The notes under the pieces are model-generated. The model had not been told where the DNA came from, did no database searches, and was given only the letters and a program-made list of their open reading frames with translations. Of a stretch of DNA of 46,750 nucleotides, positions 37,116 through 45,159 are shown piece after piece. The number at the start of each line of letters is the position of its first letter. Position 1 is the stretch's first letter. Made by a program: the position numbers and the translations under genes. This stretch comes from Phytopseudomonas daroniae (lineage in GTDB: Bacteria > Pseudomonadota > Gammaproteobacteria > Pseudomonadales > Pseudomonadaceae). The stretch lies in assembly GCF_004327285.1 (NCBI RefSeq), contig NZ_QJUI01000026.1, positions 1 to 46,750 on the forward strand. The letters are read 5' to 3'.

Positions 37116-38900
37116 TTATTTCTGTTCGCTCTGCGGAGTGACGCGCAGCACTTCCTCAATGGTAGTCAGTCCGGCAGCGATTTTCTGCGCGCCGGACAGA
37201 CGCAGGCTGCGCATGCCGTCCTTGAAGGCCTGGCGGCGCAGCGGGGTGAGGTCGGTGTCGGCGCTGATCAACGGCTTGAGGCTGTCGTTCAGCAGCATGA
37301 TCTCGTACACCCCGGCGCGCCCGCGGTAACCGGTTTCCCGGCATTCCACGCAGCCCACGGCACGGTGGGCGCCGCTTGGCAGCGGTGCGTTCCAGGGGCG
37401 GGTCAGTTCCTGCCAGTCTGCCTCGTCGAGCTCCAGAGGTGCCTTGCAGTGCGGACACAGCGTACGTACCAGGCGCTGGGCCATGACGCCGAGCAGGGTG
37501 GCCTTGAGCAGGTAATGCGGCACGCCCAGTTCGAGCAGGCGGGTGATGGCGCTGGGGGCGTCGTTGGTGTGCAGGGTCGACAGCACCAGGTGGCCGGTCA
37601 GAGCCGCCTGGATGGCCATCTCGGCGGTCTCCAGATCACGGATCTCGCCGACCATGATGATGTCCGGATCCTGACGCATCAGCGCACGCACGCCGCTGGC
37701 GAAAGTCAGGTCGATGTTGTGCTGTACCTGCATCTGGTTGAAGGCGCCTTCGATCATTTCGATGGGGTCTTCGATGGTGCAGACGTTCACCTCGTCCGTA
37801 GCCAGCTGCTTGAGCGTGGTGTACAGCGTGGTGGTCTTGCCCGAACCGGTAGGGCCGGTGACCAGGATGATGCCGTTGGGCTGGCTGGTCATGCTCTCCC
37901 AGCGCTTGAGGTCGTCCGGGCTGAACCCCAACTGGTCGAAGCCGCGCAGCAGCACGTCCGGGTCGAAGATGCGCATCACCATCTTCTCGCCGAAGGCGGT
38001 CGGCAGGGTCGACAGGCGCAGCTCGACCTCGTTGCCGGCGGGCGTCTTGGTTTTCACTCGACCGTCCTGGGGTTTGCGCTTTTCGGCGACGTTCATCCGC
38101 CCCAGGGTTTTCAGACGGCTGACGATGGCCATGGTGACCTGGGCGGGGAACTGGTAGACGGTGTGCAGCACGCCGTCGATGCGAAAACGTACGCTGCCCT
38201 GTTCGCGGCGCGGCTCGATATGGATATCGCTGGCGCGTTGCTGGAAGGCGTACTGGAATAGCCAGTCGACGATATTGACCACGTGGGCGTCGTTGGCGTC
38301 CGGCTCCTGATCCTGGGCGCCGAGGTTGAGCAACTGTTCGAAGTTGCCGACATTGCTGATCTTGGCGTCCGTGTTGGTGGCGCCGCTGACCGAGCGGGCC
38401 AGGCGATAGAACTCCACGGTAAAGCGCTGGATGTCCGCCGGGTTGGCCACCACGCGCTTGATCGAGCGCTTCAGCACGTGGGTGAGATTGGCTTCCCAAC
38501 TGTGCAGAAAAGGCTGGGCGCTGGCGATGGTCACCGAGTCGGCATTCACCGCGACGGCCAGAATCTTGTGGCGCTGGGCGAAGGCGTAGGACATCAGCGG
38601 GGTCACGGCCGCTGCGTCGATCTTCAGCGGGTCGATGCGCAGGTAGGGTTGGCCCACGTGCTGCGCCAACCACTGGGTCAGGCTTTCCAGATCGAGCTTC
38701 TTGCCCGGCCGTGACAGGTCGTCGAGCTGTTGTGCGGCGAGGAACTCCAGCGGATGCAGCTCGTTGTTGCCGCCACTGCGGCGGATCGCCAGGCACTGTT
38801 CGGCACTTTCCTGGGCGGTTCTACCCTGGGCGACCAGTTCGCGCAGCAGATCGTTGAGATCCAGCAGGCGATCAGGGACGTTGGGGGAGAGGCTGGACAT
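37116..38900 (-). CDS. GspE/PilB-type secretion ATPase, stand-alone
   Basis: A hexameric cytosolic ATPase of 594 residues that powers type II secretion or type IV pilus-like machines. It has an N-terminal MshEN-like domain, then Walker A GPTGSGKTTTLY at about 348-359, an Asp box, and Walker B (RQDPDIIMVGEIRD). A zinc tetracysteine module follows, with CPHC near 482 and CVEC near 517. The start is ATG at 38900 with AGGAG upstream; the longer frame is unlikely. No pilin, secretin or GspF gene adjoins it, so its machine is unknown. Confidence 0.93.
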   Translation of the reverse strand: MSSLSPNVPDRLLDLNDLLRELVAQGRTAQESAEQCLAIRRSGGNNELHPLEFLAAQQLDDLSRPGKKLDLESLTQWLAQHVGQPYLRIDPLKIDAAAVTPLMSYAFAQRHKILAVAVNADSVTIASAQPFLHSWEANLTHVLKRSIKRVVANPADIQRFTVEFYRLARSVSGATNTDAKISNVGNFEQLLNLGAQDQEPDANDAHVVNIVDWLFQYAFQQRASDIHIEPRREQGSVRFRIDGVLHTVYQFPAQVTMAIVSRLKTLGRMNVAEKRKPQDGRVKTKTPAGNEVELRLSTLPTAFGEKMVMRIFDPDVLLRGFDQLGFSPDDLKRWESMTSQPNGIILVTGPTGSGKTTTLYTTLKQLATDEVNVCTIEDPIEMIEGAFNQMQVQHNIDLTFASGVRALMRQDPDIIMVGEIRDLETAEMAIQAALTGHLVLSTLHTNDAPSAITRLLELGVPHYLLKATLLGVMAQRLVRTLCPHCKAPLELDEADWQELTRPWNAPLPSGAHRAVGCVECRETGYRGRAGVYEIMLLNDSLKPLISADTDLTPLRRQAFKDGMRSLRLSGAQKIAAGLTTIEEVLRVTPQSEQK

Positions 38901-39067
38901 GCGGGCTCCTGGATAGTCGACGGCGGTGAAAGTCAGCATGCCTGATTGTGCGAGTGCTGGCTAAGGCCCTATTCACGTTCTGCCGAGGATCGCTTGCAGG
39001 CGTTTCATATTCGACCGGTAGAAGGCGGAAGTAGCCGGTCGGTGACCCGCGTTGAACCATGGATCAT

Positions 39068-39122
39068 GGCCTTCGGCCCCGGATTACGCCTGCGGCTAAT
39101 CCAGGCTACATTCGTGCCATGG
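39068..39122. repeat. 55-bp dispersed repeat, copy 2
   Basis: The reverse complement matches 26227-26281 at 54 of 55 positions. Confidence 0.9.
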
Positions 39123-39125
39123 ATC

Positions 39126-39155
39126 CCGTAGGCTGGATCGGGGCGCGTAGCCTAG
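39126..39155. repeat. 30-bp dispersed repeat, second copy
   Basis: The reverse complement matches 132-161 at 29 of 30 positions. Here the repeat continues beyond position 39155 (CGAAGCGTAATCCG), whereas at the left edge of the window it is cut by the insertion element. Confidence 0.8.
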
Positions 39156-39198
39156 CGAAGCGTAATCCGACATTTGGCCGGCACATCCAATACAGCAT

Positions 39199-39250
39199 GT
39201 AGGATGGGTGGCAACCCATCAATGATGCCGATGGGTTTCACCCATCCTAC
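39199..39250. repeat. REP-like palindrome
   Basis: GTAGGATGGGTG at 39199-39210 and CACCCATCCTAC at 39239-39250 pair perfectly. Inner CCCATC and GATGGG segments extend the structure. This is a typical short palindromic element of pseudomonad intergenic regions. Confidence 0.85.
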
Positions 39251-39281
39251 GTCCTGAACTCGGCTGCGAGTTGGCCGGGCT

Positions 39282-39467
39282 CTATACGCGCGGCGGTTGC
39301 TGTTCGGTGGTCACCGCCAGCGCTTCCTGTCTGGGTGCCTCGTCTTTATCGTCAACTTTTTCACTGTCGTCTTCCAGGCTCTGCACCGGCAGTGCTGGCG
39401 GCGGTGTCAGCCCCATGGAAACGTAGATGCTGGTCAGCGCGTCCACGCCCATATTGGCCGGTTTCAC
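39282..39467 (-). pseudogene. detached C-terminal tail of the DUF502 gene
   Basis: These 61 codons lie in the same frame directly after the TAG at 39468-39470. They begin GTG AAA CCG, giving KPANMGVDALTSIYVSMGLT and then an acidic, low-complexity end. As I remember them, DUF502 proteins of pseudomonads continue past PAE with W-V/I-K-P-A and this same SIYVSMG segment. So this is the missing end of the upstream gene, not a separate gene. Confidence 0.7.
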
Positions 39468-40019
39468 CTATTCAGCCGGGACATAGAGCAAGCCGCCGCC
39501 GATGGGAATCGGTGCGGTAGGCACGAGAATCGCGAAGTGCGGGCGGCCTTCCAGCACGACCGGCTGCGAACTGGGCTGCAAGGCCAGAACGGCCACACCA
39601 TCGCCACCGAAGAAGCACCACACGGGTCGCATGCTGGTTATGTCGGTGTTCTTCTTGTCCAGCAGCCCGACGAAACGGTCGGCCAGGTTGTAGAAGTTGC
39701 CGATCAGTGGCGTGCGACGCAGGGTCACGTCGATCAGCCAGCCGAGTGGCCGGCGCAGGCCCAGCTTCACCGCCAGGCCCAGCGGGTAGAGACTGATCAG
39801 CAGTACCAGGCTGCCGAGCAGGTAGGCCAGGAAGGGGTTGCTGGCGAACGGTGTACCGAGGGTGGCGAACAACCGGCCGATGGCGGTGGAAGGGCCGATC
39901 AGGTTGTTCAGCAGGCTGACGATCCAGGCCAGCACCACCATGGTCAACGCCAGTGGCAGCAAGGCCAGCAGACCGGTGAGCCAGGTCGCGATGACGGATT
40001 TCAGGCTGAGTTTGAACAT
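39468..40019 (-). CDS. DUF502 membrane protein, cut short by an in-frame amber stop
   Basis: The product has 183 residues, with two long hydrophobic segments (about 8-38 and 60-85). The DUF502 core TPLIGNFYNLADRFVGLLDKKN and a C-terminal domain ending GGGLLYVPAE follow. The TAG after PAE is followed in the same frame by 61 more codons that fit the family's C-terminus, so a TGG to TAG change is likely. The full product would be about 245 residues. The core domain is intact, so the short form may still work. Function of the family is unknown. Confidence 0.85.
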   Translation of the reverse strand: MFKLSLKSVIATWLTGLLALLPLALTMVVLAWIVSLLNNLIGPSTAIGRLFATLGTPFASNPFLAYLLGSLVLLISLYPLGLAVKLGLRRPLGWLIDVTLRRTPLIGNFYNLADRFVGLLDKKNTDITSMRPVWCFFGGDGVAVLALQPSSQPVVLEGRPHFAILVPTAPIPIGGGLLYVPAE

Positions 40020-40118
40020 CGAGGGGGCGTCCTGTCTTCGAGCGGGGCAGGTAGGCGGGCTACCTGCCGGATTTTATCAGAGCCTATTTTTAACGCGCAG
40101 CAGATCGTGGATAGGTTC

Positions 40119-41489
40119 TCAGCCGTTTTTCAGCAGAGTCTTCCATGGCTTCAGGCTCATGATGATCTGCGCCTGGGTCATGCGCGGCTCCAGTTCTTCT
40201 GGGCCCAGCGGGCGCTTGGCCAGCTCGGCCAGTTTGTTCAGCTCGCCGAACAGGCGGTCGGTCTCGGCAACCTCGAGCACATCGCGCGCCAGGTGCAGCC
40301 AGAGCAGCAGGCGTTCCAGGCGTGGCAGTTGCTCGGAGAGATCTTCAGGCTGCTGCTGGTAGCGCTTGAGCTGCAGATCCCGTCCTTCTTCCGCGATAAA
40401 GGTGGGCAGCCAGCTTTGCAGGGCAGCGGCGCCCTGGCGATCACCACGCTTGTTGCGCGATGCCGTCCAACTGCGGGCCAGCAACCAGCGCGAAGCGTTC
40501 AGCGAGAGCAGGCCCCAGCGGGTCTGGGCCAGTTCGGCAGCGAATTGCGCGGGGGCGTCCTGGCGGGCGGTGTCGTCCTGCTGGCCGGCGAGCACCCGTG
40601 GGCGCCAGTCCTCCAGGAGGGCGTCGAGTACTTTGCGCAGTTCGCTGCTGCTGGCGCGTGGTGCGGCCTGACCGAGGCTAGCGAGCAGGGCGCGCAGATC
40701 CACCAGGCAGTTCAGCCAGTCGACCAGCAGACGCCAGTGGCCGTTGTGGCGGTACTGCTCGGCCAGGCGCTGGCTGCTGCCGAGCAGGAACCAGCCAATG
40801 GCGGCGACGGCATCGTCCAGGCTTTGCTCGGGTTGCAGCTCCGGCGTGGGCAGGTGCAGGCTGTAGCTGCCCTCGTCGAACAGGCGGTAGCCACGCTCGG
40901 CCTTGCTGATGTCGCAGGGCATCAATGGCAGGTCGGCAGCCAGTTCGGCGGCCAGCTCCAGCAGCGCTTCAGGTTCGCCCTGGCGTAATTCCAGTTCCAG
41001 CTCGCAGATTTCTTCCTGCTGCTTGCCGGCGATCACCTTGCCCAGATCCAGCGCAGCCTCAATAACCACCCGGGCCTTGCCGCGGCCCCAGGCGATTTCG
41101 GCGCGCTGACGAACGAAGTCGGTGGTGAAGAGCGGCTTCAGCTGCTTCTTGTCCAGTTCCGCCAGGCTGGCCGGCCAGCAGCTGTCATCGAGTTTCGATA
41201 GATCCAGCTTGGCCTTGGCCAGGTGCCAGTCCCACTCGTTACGTTCGGACAACCCGGCCACACTCTGGCCACGGCTCTTGAGCGTCTGGATGATCTGCTC
41301 GCCATCCTTGCGCAGGCGCAGGGCGACCTTGGCACCGGCGAGGTCGCGCGCTTCGGTATCGAAATACTGGTTGAACAGCTCGCTTGTCTCCCAGCCAGTC
41401 TTGCTGCGTTTCTTCAGCAGTGGGTGGGTTTGCAGTGCGGCCAGGGTTTCGCGACTGGCGCGCAGTTTGATTTCGGTTTCTTTATTCAT
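40119..41489 (-). CDS. CYTH-CHAD protein, inorganic triphosphatase YgiF-like
   Basis: A 456-residue protein. The N-terminal CYTH domain (1 to about 205) begins MNKETEIKL with the signature ExExK and has the basic and acidic tunnel residues expected (ALRLRKDGEQIIQTLKSRG). The C-terminal CHAD domain (about 215-456) is helical, with conserved basic residues, and binds polyphosphate. E. coli YgiF hydrolyses inorganic triphosphate. The start is ATG at 41489; an upstream extension rich in proline and arginine is unlikely. It is divergent from the DUF47-Pit phosphate uptake pair. Confidence 0.9.
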   Translation of the reverse strand: MNKETEIKLRASRETLAALQTHPLLKKRSKTGWETSELFNQYFDTEARDLAGAKVALRLRKDGEQIIQTLKSRGQSVAGLSERNEWDWHLAKAKLDLSKLDDSCWPASLAELDKKQLKPLFTTDFVRQRAEIAWGRGKARVVIEAALDLGKVIAGKQQEEICELELELRQGEPEALLELAAELAADLPLMPCDISKAERGYRLFDEGSYSLHLPTPELQPEQSLDDAVAAIGWFLLGSSQRLAEQYRHNGHWRLLVDWLNCLVDLRALLASLGQAAPRASSSELRKVLDALLEDWRPRVLAGQQDDTARQDAPAQFAAELAQTRWGLLSLNASRWLLARSWTASRNKRGDRQGAAALQSWLPTFIAEEGRDLQLKRYQQQPEDLSEQLPRLERLLLWLHLARDVLEVAETDRLFGELNKLAELAKRPLGPEELEPRMTQAQIIMSLKPWKTLLKNG

Positions 41490-41788
41490 TGCGAGGGCTC
41501 GGCGAAGCGGCGACGGCGGCGGGGGTTGCACGGTGCGGGACACTGCCCGGCACGTTAGGCCGTACAGGGTAGTGGAAAAGCGCCGCGGATGCAGGTCGGC
41601 GATGACTTCTGGCTGTCGACAGCGGGGCAGTTACTCTATGCATGTCCATAGCTTCTCGCGTATTTCCCCGGCGTTCGCAGAAAATAAGTGACGAAATACG
41701 ACATTGTGACCGAACGATGACGCGCTCTGGCTTGCCTGAGGTGTCATCCGTATACTTGCCGCCTCTTTGACAGACAGGGGTTACCCCT
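41490..41788 (+). promoter_or_regulatory. divergent region before the DUF47-pit genes
   Basis: About 300 bases without a gene. TATACT at 41751-41756 is a good -10 element for the DUF47-pit transcript, though no clear -35 lies 16-18 bases upstream. I found no convincing Pho box. Confidence 0.4.
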
Positions 41789-42469
41789 ATGCCAAGCAAT
41801 CCGTTCATCAGCAGCCTGTTCGGCCGCTCACCCATCGGGCCGATGCAGCAGCACATCGCCAAGGCCCATGAGTGTGCGGCCAACCTGGTGCCCTTCTTCG
41901 AAGCCGTGATGGCAGAGGACTGGGCGCGGGTCGAACAGGTGCAACAGGAAATGGTGCGTCTGGAGCGTGATGCGGACAAGCTCAAGAAAAGTGTGCGCAT
42001 GCACCTGCCCAAGAGTCTGTTCCTGCCGGTACCTCGTTCCGACTTGCTGGAGTTGCTCAGCACCCAGGACAAAGTGGCCAACCGGGCCAAGGATATCGCC
42101 GGGCTGATGCTCGGGCGCAGTATGACCATTCCTGTCGATCTGCAGCCGCTGATGCTGGCGTATGTGAGTCGTTGCGTGGATGCCAGCGCCCAGGCGCTGA
42201 AGGCAATGAAGGAGCTGGATTCGCTGCTCGAGGCCGGTTTCGCCGGTCGTGAGGCCACCCTGGTCGAGCGCATGGTCGAGGAACTCGAGGAAATCGAGCA
42301 CGAAACCGATCGCCAGCAGATCGAGGTGCGCCGCACCTTGTTCAAACTGGAAAAGGATCTTCCCGCAGTCGATGTGATGTTCCTCTATCGGATCATCGAC
42401 TGGGTCGGTGATATCGCTGATCGCGCCGAGCGCGTCGGTAACCGGCTGGAACAACTGCTGGCGCGCTAA
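41789..42469 (+). CDS. DUF47/PhoU-like Pit accessory protein
   Basis: A 226-residue all-helical PhoU-like protein (TIGR00153). It begins MPSNPFISSLFGRSPIGPMQQH and contains the family's metal-binding E/D helices, for example ELEEIEHETDRQQIEVRR near 170-188. Such proteins pair with low-affinity Pit transporters and probably regulate them. pit starts 37 bases downstream on the same strand, so they form an operon. Confidence 0.92.
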   Translation: MPSNPFISSLFGRSPIGPMQQHIAKAHECAANLVPFFEAVMAEDWARVEQVQQEMVRLERDADKLKKSVRMHLPKSLFLPVPRSDLLELLSTQDKVANRAKDIAGLMLGRSMTIPVDLQPLMLAYVSRCVDASAQALKAMKELDSLLEAGFAGREATLVERMVEELEEIEHETDRQQIEVRRTLFKLEKDLPAVDVMFLYRIIDWVGDIADRAERVGNRLEQLLAR

Positions 42470-42506
42470 GCGCCAGCATCCTTTCTGGGTTTACAGGTAA
42501 TTCTTT

Positions 42507-43772
42507 ATGACTCTTGTCGCGGACTACGGTTTCGTACTCCTCGTGATGGCCTGCTGCTTTGGTTTGTTCATGGCGTGGGGTGTCGGTGCAAATGATGTGT
42601 CCAATGCCATGGGCACCTCGGTAGGCGCCAAGGCACTGACCATCAAACAGGCGATCCTCGTCGCCATGGTCTTCGAATTCTGCGGTGCCTACCTGGCCGG
42701 TGGCCAGGTTACCGAAACCATCAAGAACGGCATCGTCGATGCATCGGTGATTCCCGCCGACATGTTCGTGTTGGGCATGATGGCGTCGCTGTTGTCCGCG
42801 GGTACCTGGCTGCTGATCGCCTCGCTGCGTGGCTGGCCGGTATCGACCACCCACTCGATCGTCGGCGCCATCATCGGTTTCGCGTCGGTCAGCGTGTCGG
42901 TCGACGCGGTCAACTGGGGTGGCCTGGTACCGATCGTTTCCAGCTGGGTGGTCACCCCGTTCATTTCCGGTCTGCTCGCCTTCGGCCTGTTCATGAGCGT
43001 GCAGTGGCTGATCATCGACACCGACGATCCGTTTCGCAACGCCAAGCGCTGGGTACCGGTGTACATGTTCCTCACCGGCTTCATGCTGGCGCTGATGACC
43101 TTCACCAAGGGCCTCAAGCATGTTGGTCTGAACTTCACCACCGGCGAGGGCATTCTGCTCTCGGCGGGGGTCGGCATTCTGGTTGCCGGTCTCGGCATGC
43201 TCCTGCTGCGGCGCATCAGGCTCGACCCGGAGGCCGACAAGGACTTCCACTTCGCCAGTGTCGAGCGTGTATTCGCCGTGCTGATGATCTTCACCGCCTG
43301 CTCCATGGCCTTTGCCCACGGTGCCAGTGACGTATCCAACGCGGTCGGCCCGCTGGCTGCGGTGGTCGGCGTGATCGAGGCTGGTGGCGACATGGCCATC
43401 GGTGGCCAGTCCTCGGTACCTGGCTGGGTGCTGCTGATGGGCGCCGTGGGTATCGTTATCGGTCTGGCCACCTACGGCTGGAAGGTGATCGCCACCATCG
43501 GCAAGGGCATCACCGAGCTGACGCCTAGCCGTGGCTTCGCCGCCGAGCTGGCCACCGCCGCTACCGTGGTCGCGGCATCGGGTATCGGCCTGCCGATCTC
43601 CACCACCCATACGCTGGTCGGTGCGGTACTGGGTATCGGCATGGCCCGGGGCATCGGTGCCCTCAACCTGGCAGTGGTCGGTCGCATCTTCACCTCCTGG
43701 GTGGTGACGCTGCCCATCGGTGCGGCGCTGGCGATCATCTATCTGGAAATCTTCATGCTGATCTTTCTTTGA
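42507..43772 (+). CDS. pit: inorganic phosphate transporter, Pit family
   Basis: A 421-residue inner-membrane protein with about ten hydrophobic helices that imports metal-phosphate with protons. The duplicated PHO4 signatures are present: GANDVSNAMGTSVGAKAL near residue 30 and FAHGASDVSNAVGPLAAV near 270, plus two STTH motifs. AGGTAA lies upstream of the ATG. A heptamer-built hairpin follows directly at the stop codon. Confidence 0.95.
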   Translation: MTLVADYGFVLLVMACCFGLFMAWGVGANDVSNAMGTSVGAKALTIKQAILVAMVFEFCGAYLAGGQVTETIKNGIVDASVIPADMFVLGMMASLLSAGTWLLIASLRGWPVSTTHSIVGAIIGFASVSVSVDAVNWGGLVPIVSSWVVTPFISGLLAFGLFMSVQWLIIDTDDPFRNAKRWVPVYMFLTGFMLALMTFTKGLKHVGLNFTTGEGILLSAGVGILVAGLGMLLLRRIRLDPEADKDFHFASVERVFAVLMIFTACSMAFAHGASDVSNAVGPLAAVVGVIEAGGDMAIGGQSSVPGWVLLMGAVGIVIGLATYGWKVIATIGKGITELTPSRGFAAELATAATVVAASGIGLPISTTHTLVGAVLGIGMARGIGALNLAVVGRIFTSWVVTLPIGAALAIIYLEIFMLIFL

Positions 43773-43849
43773 GCTGCAAGCGGCAAGCTTCAAGCTGCAA
43801 GTAGGAGCCGAAGCGCTGCATGCTCTGGCTTGAAGCTTGAAGCTTGAAG
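43773..43849. repeat. heptamer-built inverted repeat after pit, likely terminator
   Basis: Three tandem CTTGAAG units (43829-43849) form the right arm. The left arm (43773-43801) holds CTGCAAG, CGGCAAG, CTTCAAG and CTGCAAG, which can pair with it. It has the same design as the repeat at 17346-17415 but with a different heptamer. Confidence 0.75.
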
Positions 43850-43893
43850 CTGCTCTTGGTTTATGATGAGGCGACCGACCCGAGAGATCCGCC

Positions 43894-45042
43894 ATGTCAT
43901 TTCTCACCCTCAAGGATCGCTTCGCGGCGCTGATTGCCGCGCCATCGGTCAGTTGCACGCAGCCCGCTCTGGATCAATCCAACCTGCAGGTCATCGACCT
44001 GTTGGCCAGCTGGCTGAGTGACCTGGGTTTCACCTGCGAGAAGCAGCAGGTCGAGCCAGGCAAGTTCAACCTGATCGCCACCTACGGCAGCGGCCCCGGT
44101 GGCCTGGTGCTGGCCGGGCACAGCGACACCGTTCCCTTCGACGAAGCCTTGTGGCAAAGCGACCCGCTCAAGCTCACCGATACCGGTGATCGCTGGATAG
44201 GCCTGGGCGTGTGCGACATGAAGGGCTTTTTCGCGCTGATCATTGAGGCCCTGCAAGGCCTGCTGGATCAACCGTTCAAGCAGCCGCTGATCATTCTCGC
44301 CACCTGCGACGAAGAAAGTTCGATGTCCGGTGCGCGTGCCTTGGCCGAGGCTGGACGTCCACTCGGGCGGGCTGCGGTGATCGGTGAGCCGACCGGGCTC
44401 AAACCGATCCGTCTGCATAAAGGCGTGATGATGGAGCGCATAGACATCCTCGGGCAGAGCGGTCATTCCTCCAACCCGGCGCTGGGCCACAGTGCGCTGG
44501 ATGCCATGCACGACGTCATGGGCGAGCTGATGCAGCTGCGCCGACAGTGGCAGCAGGAATATCGCAATCCGCAATTCAGCGTGCCGCAGCCGACCCTCAA
44601 TTTCGGCTGCATCCATGGTGGTGACAACCCCAACCGCATTTGTGGCCAGTGTTCCCTGGAGTTCGATCTGCGCCCGCTGCCGGGCATGCAGCCGGAAGCG
44701 TTGCGTGCGGCGATTCGCCAGAAGCTGCAGCCCCTGGCCGAGCAGCACCAGGTGAGCATCGACTTCGCGCCCTTGTTCCCCAGCGTGCCGCCCTACGAGC
44801 AGAATGCCGACGCGGAGCTCGTGCGTCTCGCCGAGCGTCTGACCGGGCATACTGCAGCCGCGGTAGCCTTTGGCACCGAAGCACCGTATTTTCAGCAGCT
44901 TGGTTGCGAGACCCTGGTGCTCGGCCCTGGCGATATCGACTGTGCGCACCAGCCAGGTGAATACCTGGACACCGACCGCCTGATACCGACAGTGCAGTTG
45001 CTGCGCCAGCTGATCCAGCATTACTGCCTGACCCCGGGCTGA
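43894..45042 (+). CDS. argE: acetylornithine deacetylase
   Basis: An M20-family zinc hydrolase that converts N-acetylornithine to ornithine; 382 residues. Metal ligands lie in GHSDTVPF near 76-83, VCDMKGFFAL near 107 and DEESSMSGARAL near 139, with later GEPTGL and CAHQPGEY. A dimerisation domain (GQSGHSSNPALGHSALDAM) is inserted as usual. It lies just upstream of argA, so an arginine-synthesis pair sits here. Confidence 0.94.
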   Translation: MSFLTLKDRFAALIAAPSVSCTQPALDQSNLQVIDLLASWLSDLGFTCEKQQVEPGKFNLIATYGSGPGGLVLAGHSDTVPFDEALWQSDPLKLTDTGDRWIGLGVCDMKGFFALIIEALQGLLDQPFKQPLIILATCDEESSMSGARALAEAGRPLGRAAVIGEPTGLKPIRLHKGVMMERIDILGQSGHSSNPALGHSALDAMHDVMGELMQLRRQWQQEYRNPQFSVPQPTLNFGCIHGGDNPNRICGQCSLEFDLRPLPGMQPEALRAAIRQKLQPLAEQHQVSIDFAPLFPSVPPYEQNADAELVRLAERLTGHTAAAVAFGTEAPYFQQLGCETLVLGPGDIDCAHQPGEYLDTDRLIPTVQLLRQLIQHYCLTPG

Positions 45043-45061
45043 TACGAGGAGCGTCCCCCTG

Positions 45062-45082
45062 ATGCCGTTGCGACGACGATAA
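45062..45082 (+). CDS. candidate argA leader peptide MPLRRR
   Basis: ATG CCG TTG CGA CGA CGA TAA, preceded by a GAGGAG ribosome site at 45046-45051. It lies in the argE-argA spacer and ends in three consecutive CGA arginine codons. Stalling at these codons when charged Arg-tRNA is scarce could affect the hairpin at 45099-45117 and thus argA. This is inference from design; a 7-codon frame could arise by chance. Confidence 0.35.
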   Translation: MPLRRR

Positions 45083-45098
45083 CGCACCGAGTCCGTCT

Positions 45099-45117
45099 GC
45101 GAAGCCCGATGCTTCGC
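45099..45117 (+). promoter_or_regulatory. hairpin between the leader ORF and argA
   Basis: GCGAAGC and GCTTCGC form a perfect 7-bp stem around CCGAT. No T run follows immediately. It could be part of an attenuator or a pause site. Confidence 0.45.
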
Positions 45118-45159
45118 GCCCATTGATGCTTCCTTCGTTTTCACAGGGTTCCGCTGCAC

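Larger units (their letters stand above)
38901..39281. other. repeat-rich intergenic region
   Basis: About 380 bases between the ATPase gene and the DUF502 locus, with no convincing gene. It contains three different dispersed elements (39068-39122, 39126-39155, 39199-39250). The part next to the ATPase gene (38901-39060) is its upstream region and shows no recognisable promoter. Confidence 0.7.

Noticed and set aside
39297..40988. Open frame of about 560 codons on the plus strand across the DUF502 and CYTH-CHAD genes
   Set aside because: It is Gln/Arg-rich, runs across two genes and their spacer on the other strand, and lacks a ribosome site or motif.
41721..41765. Pho box in front of DUF47-pit
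   Set aside because: Only one half resembles the TGTCAT-type element; the second half at the right spacing is missing.
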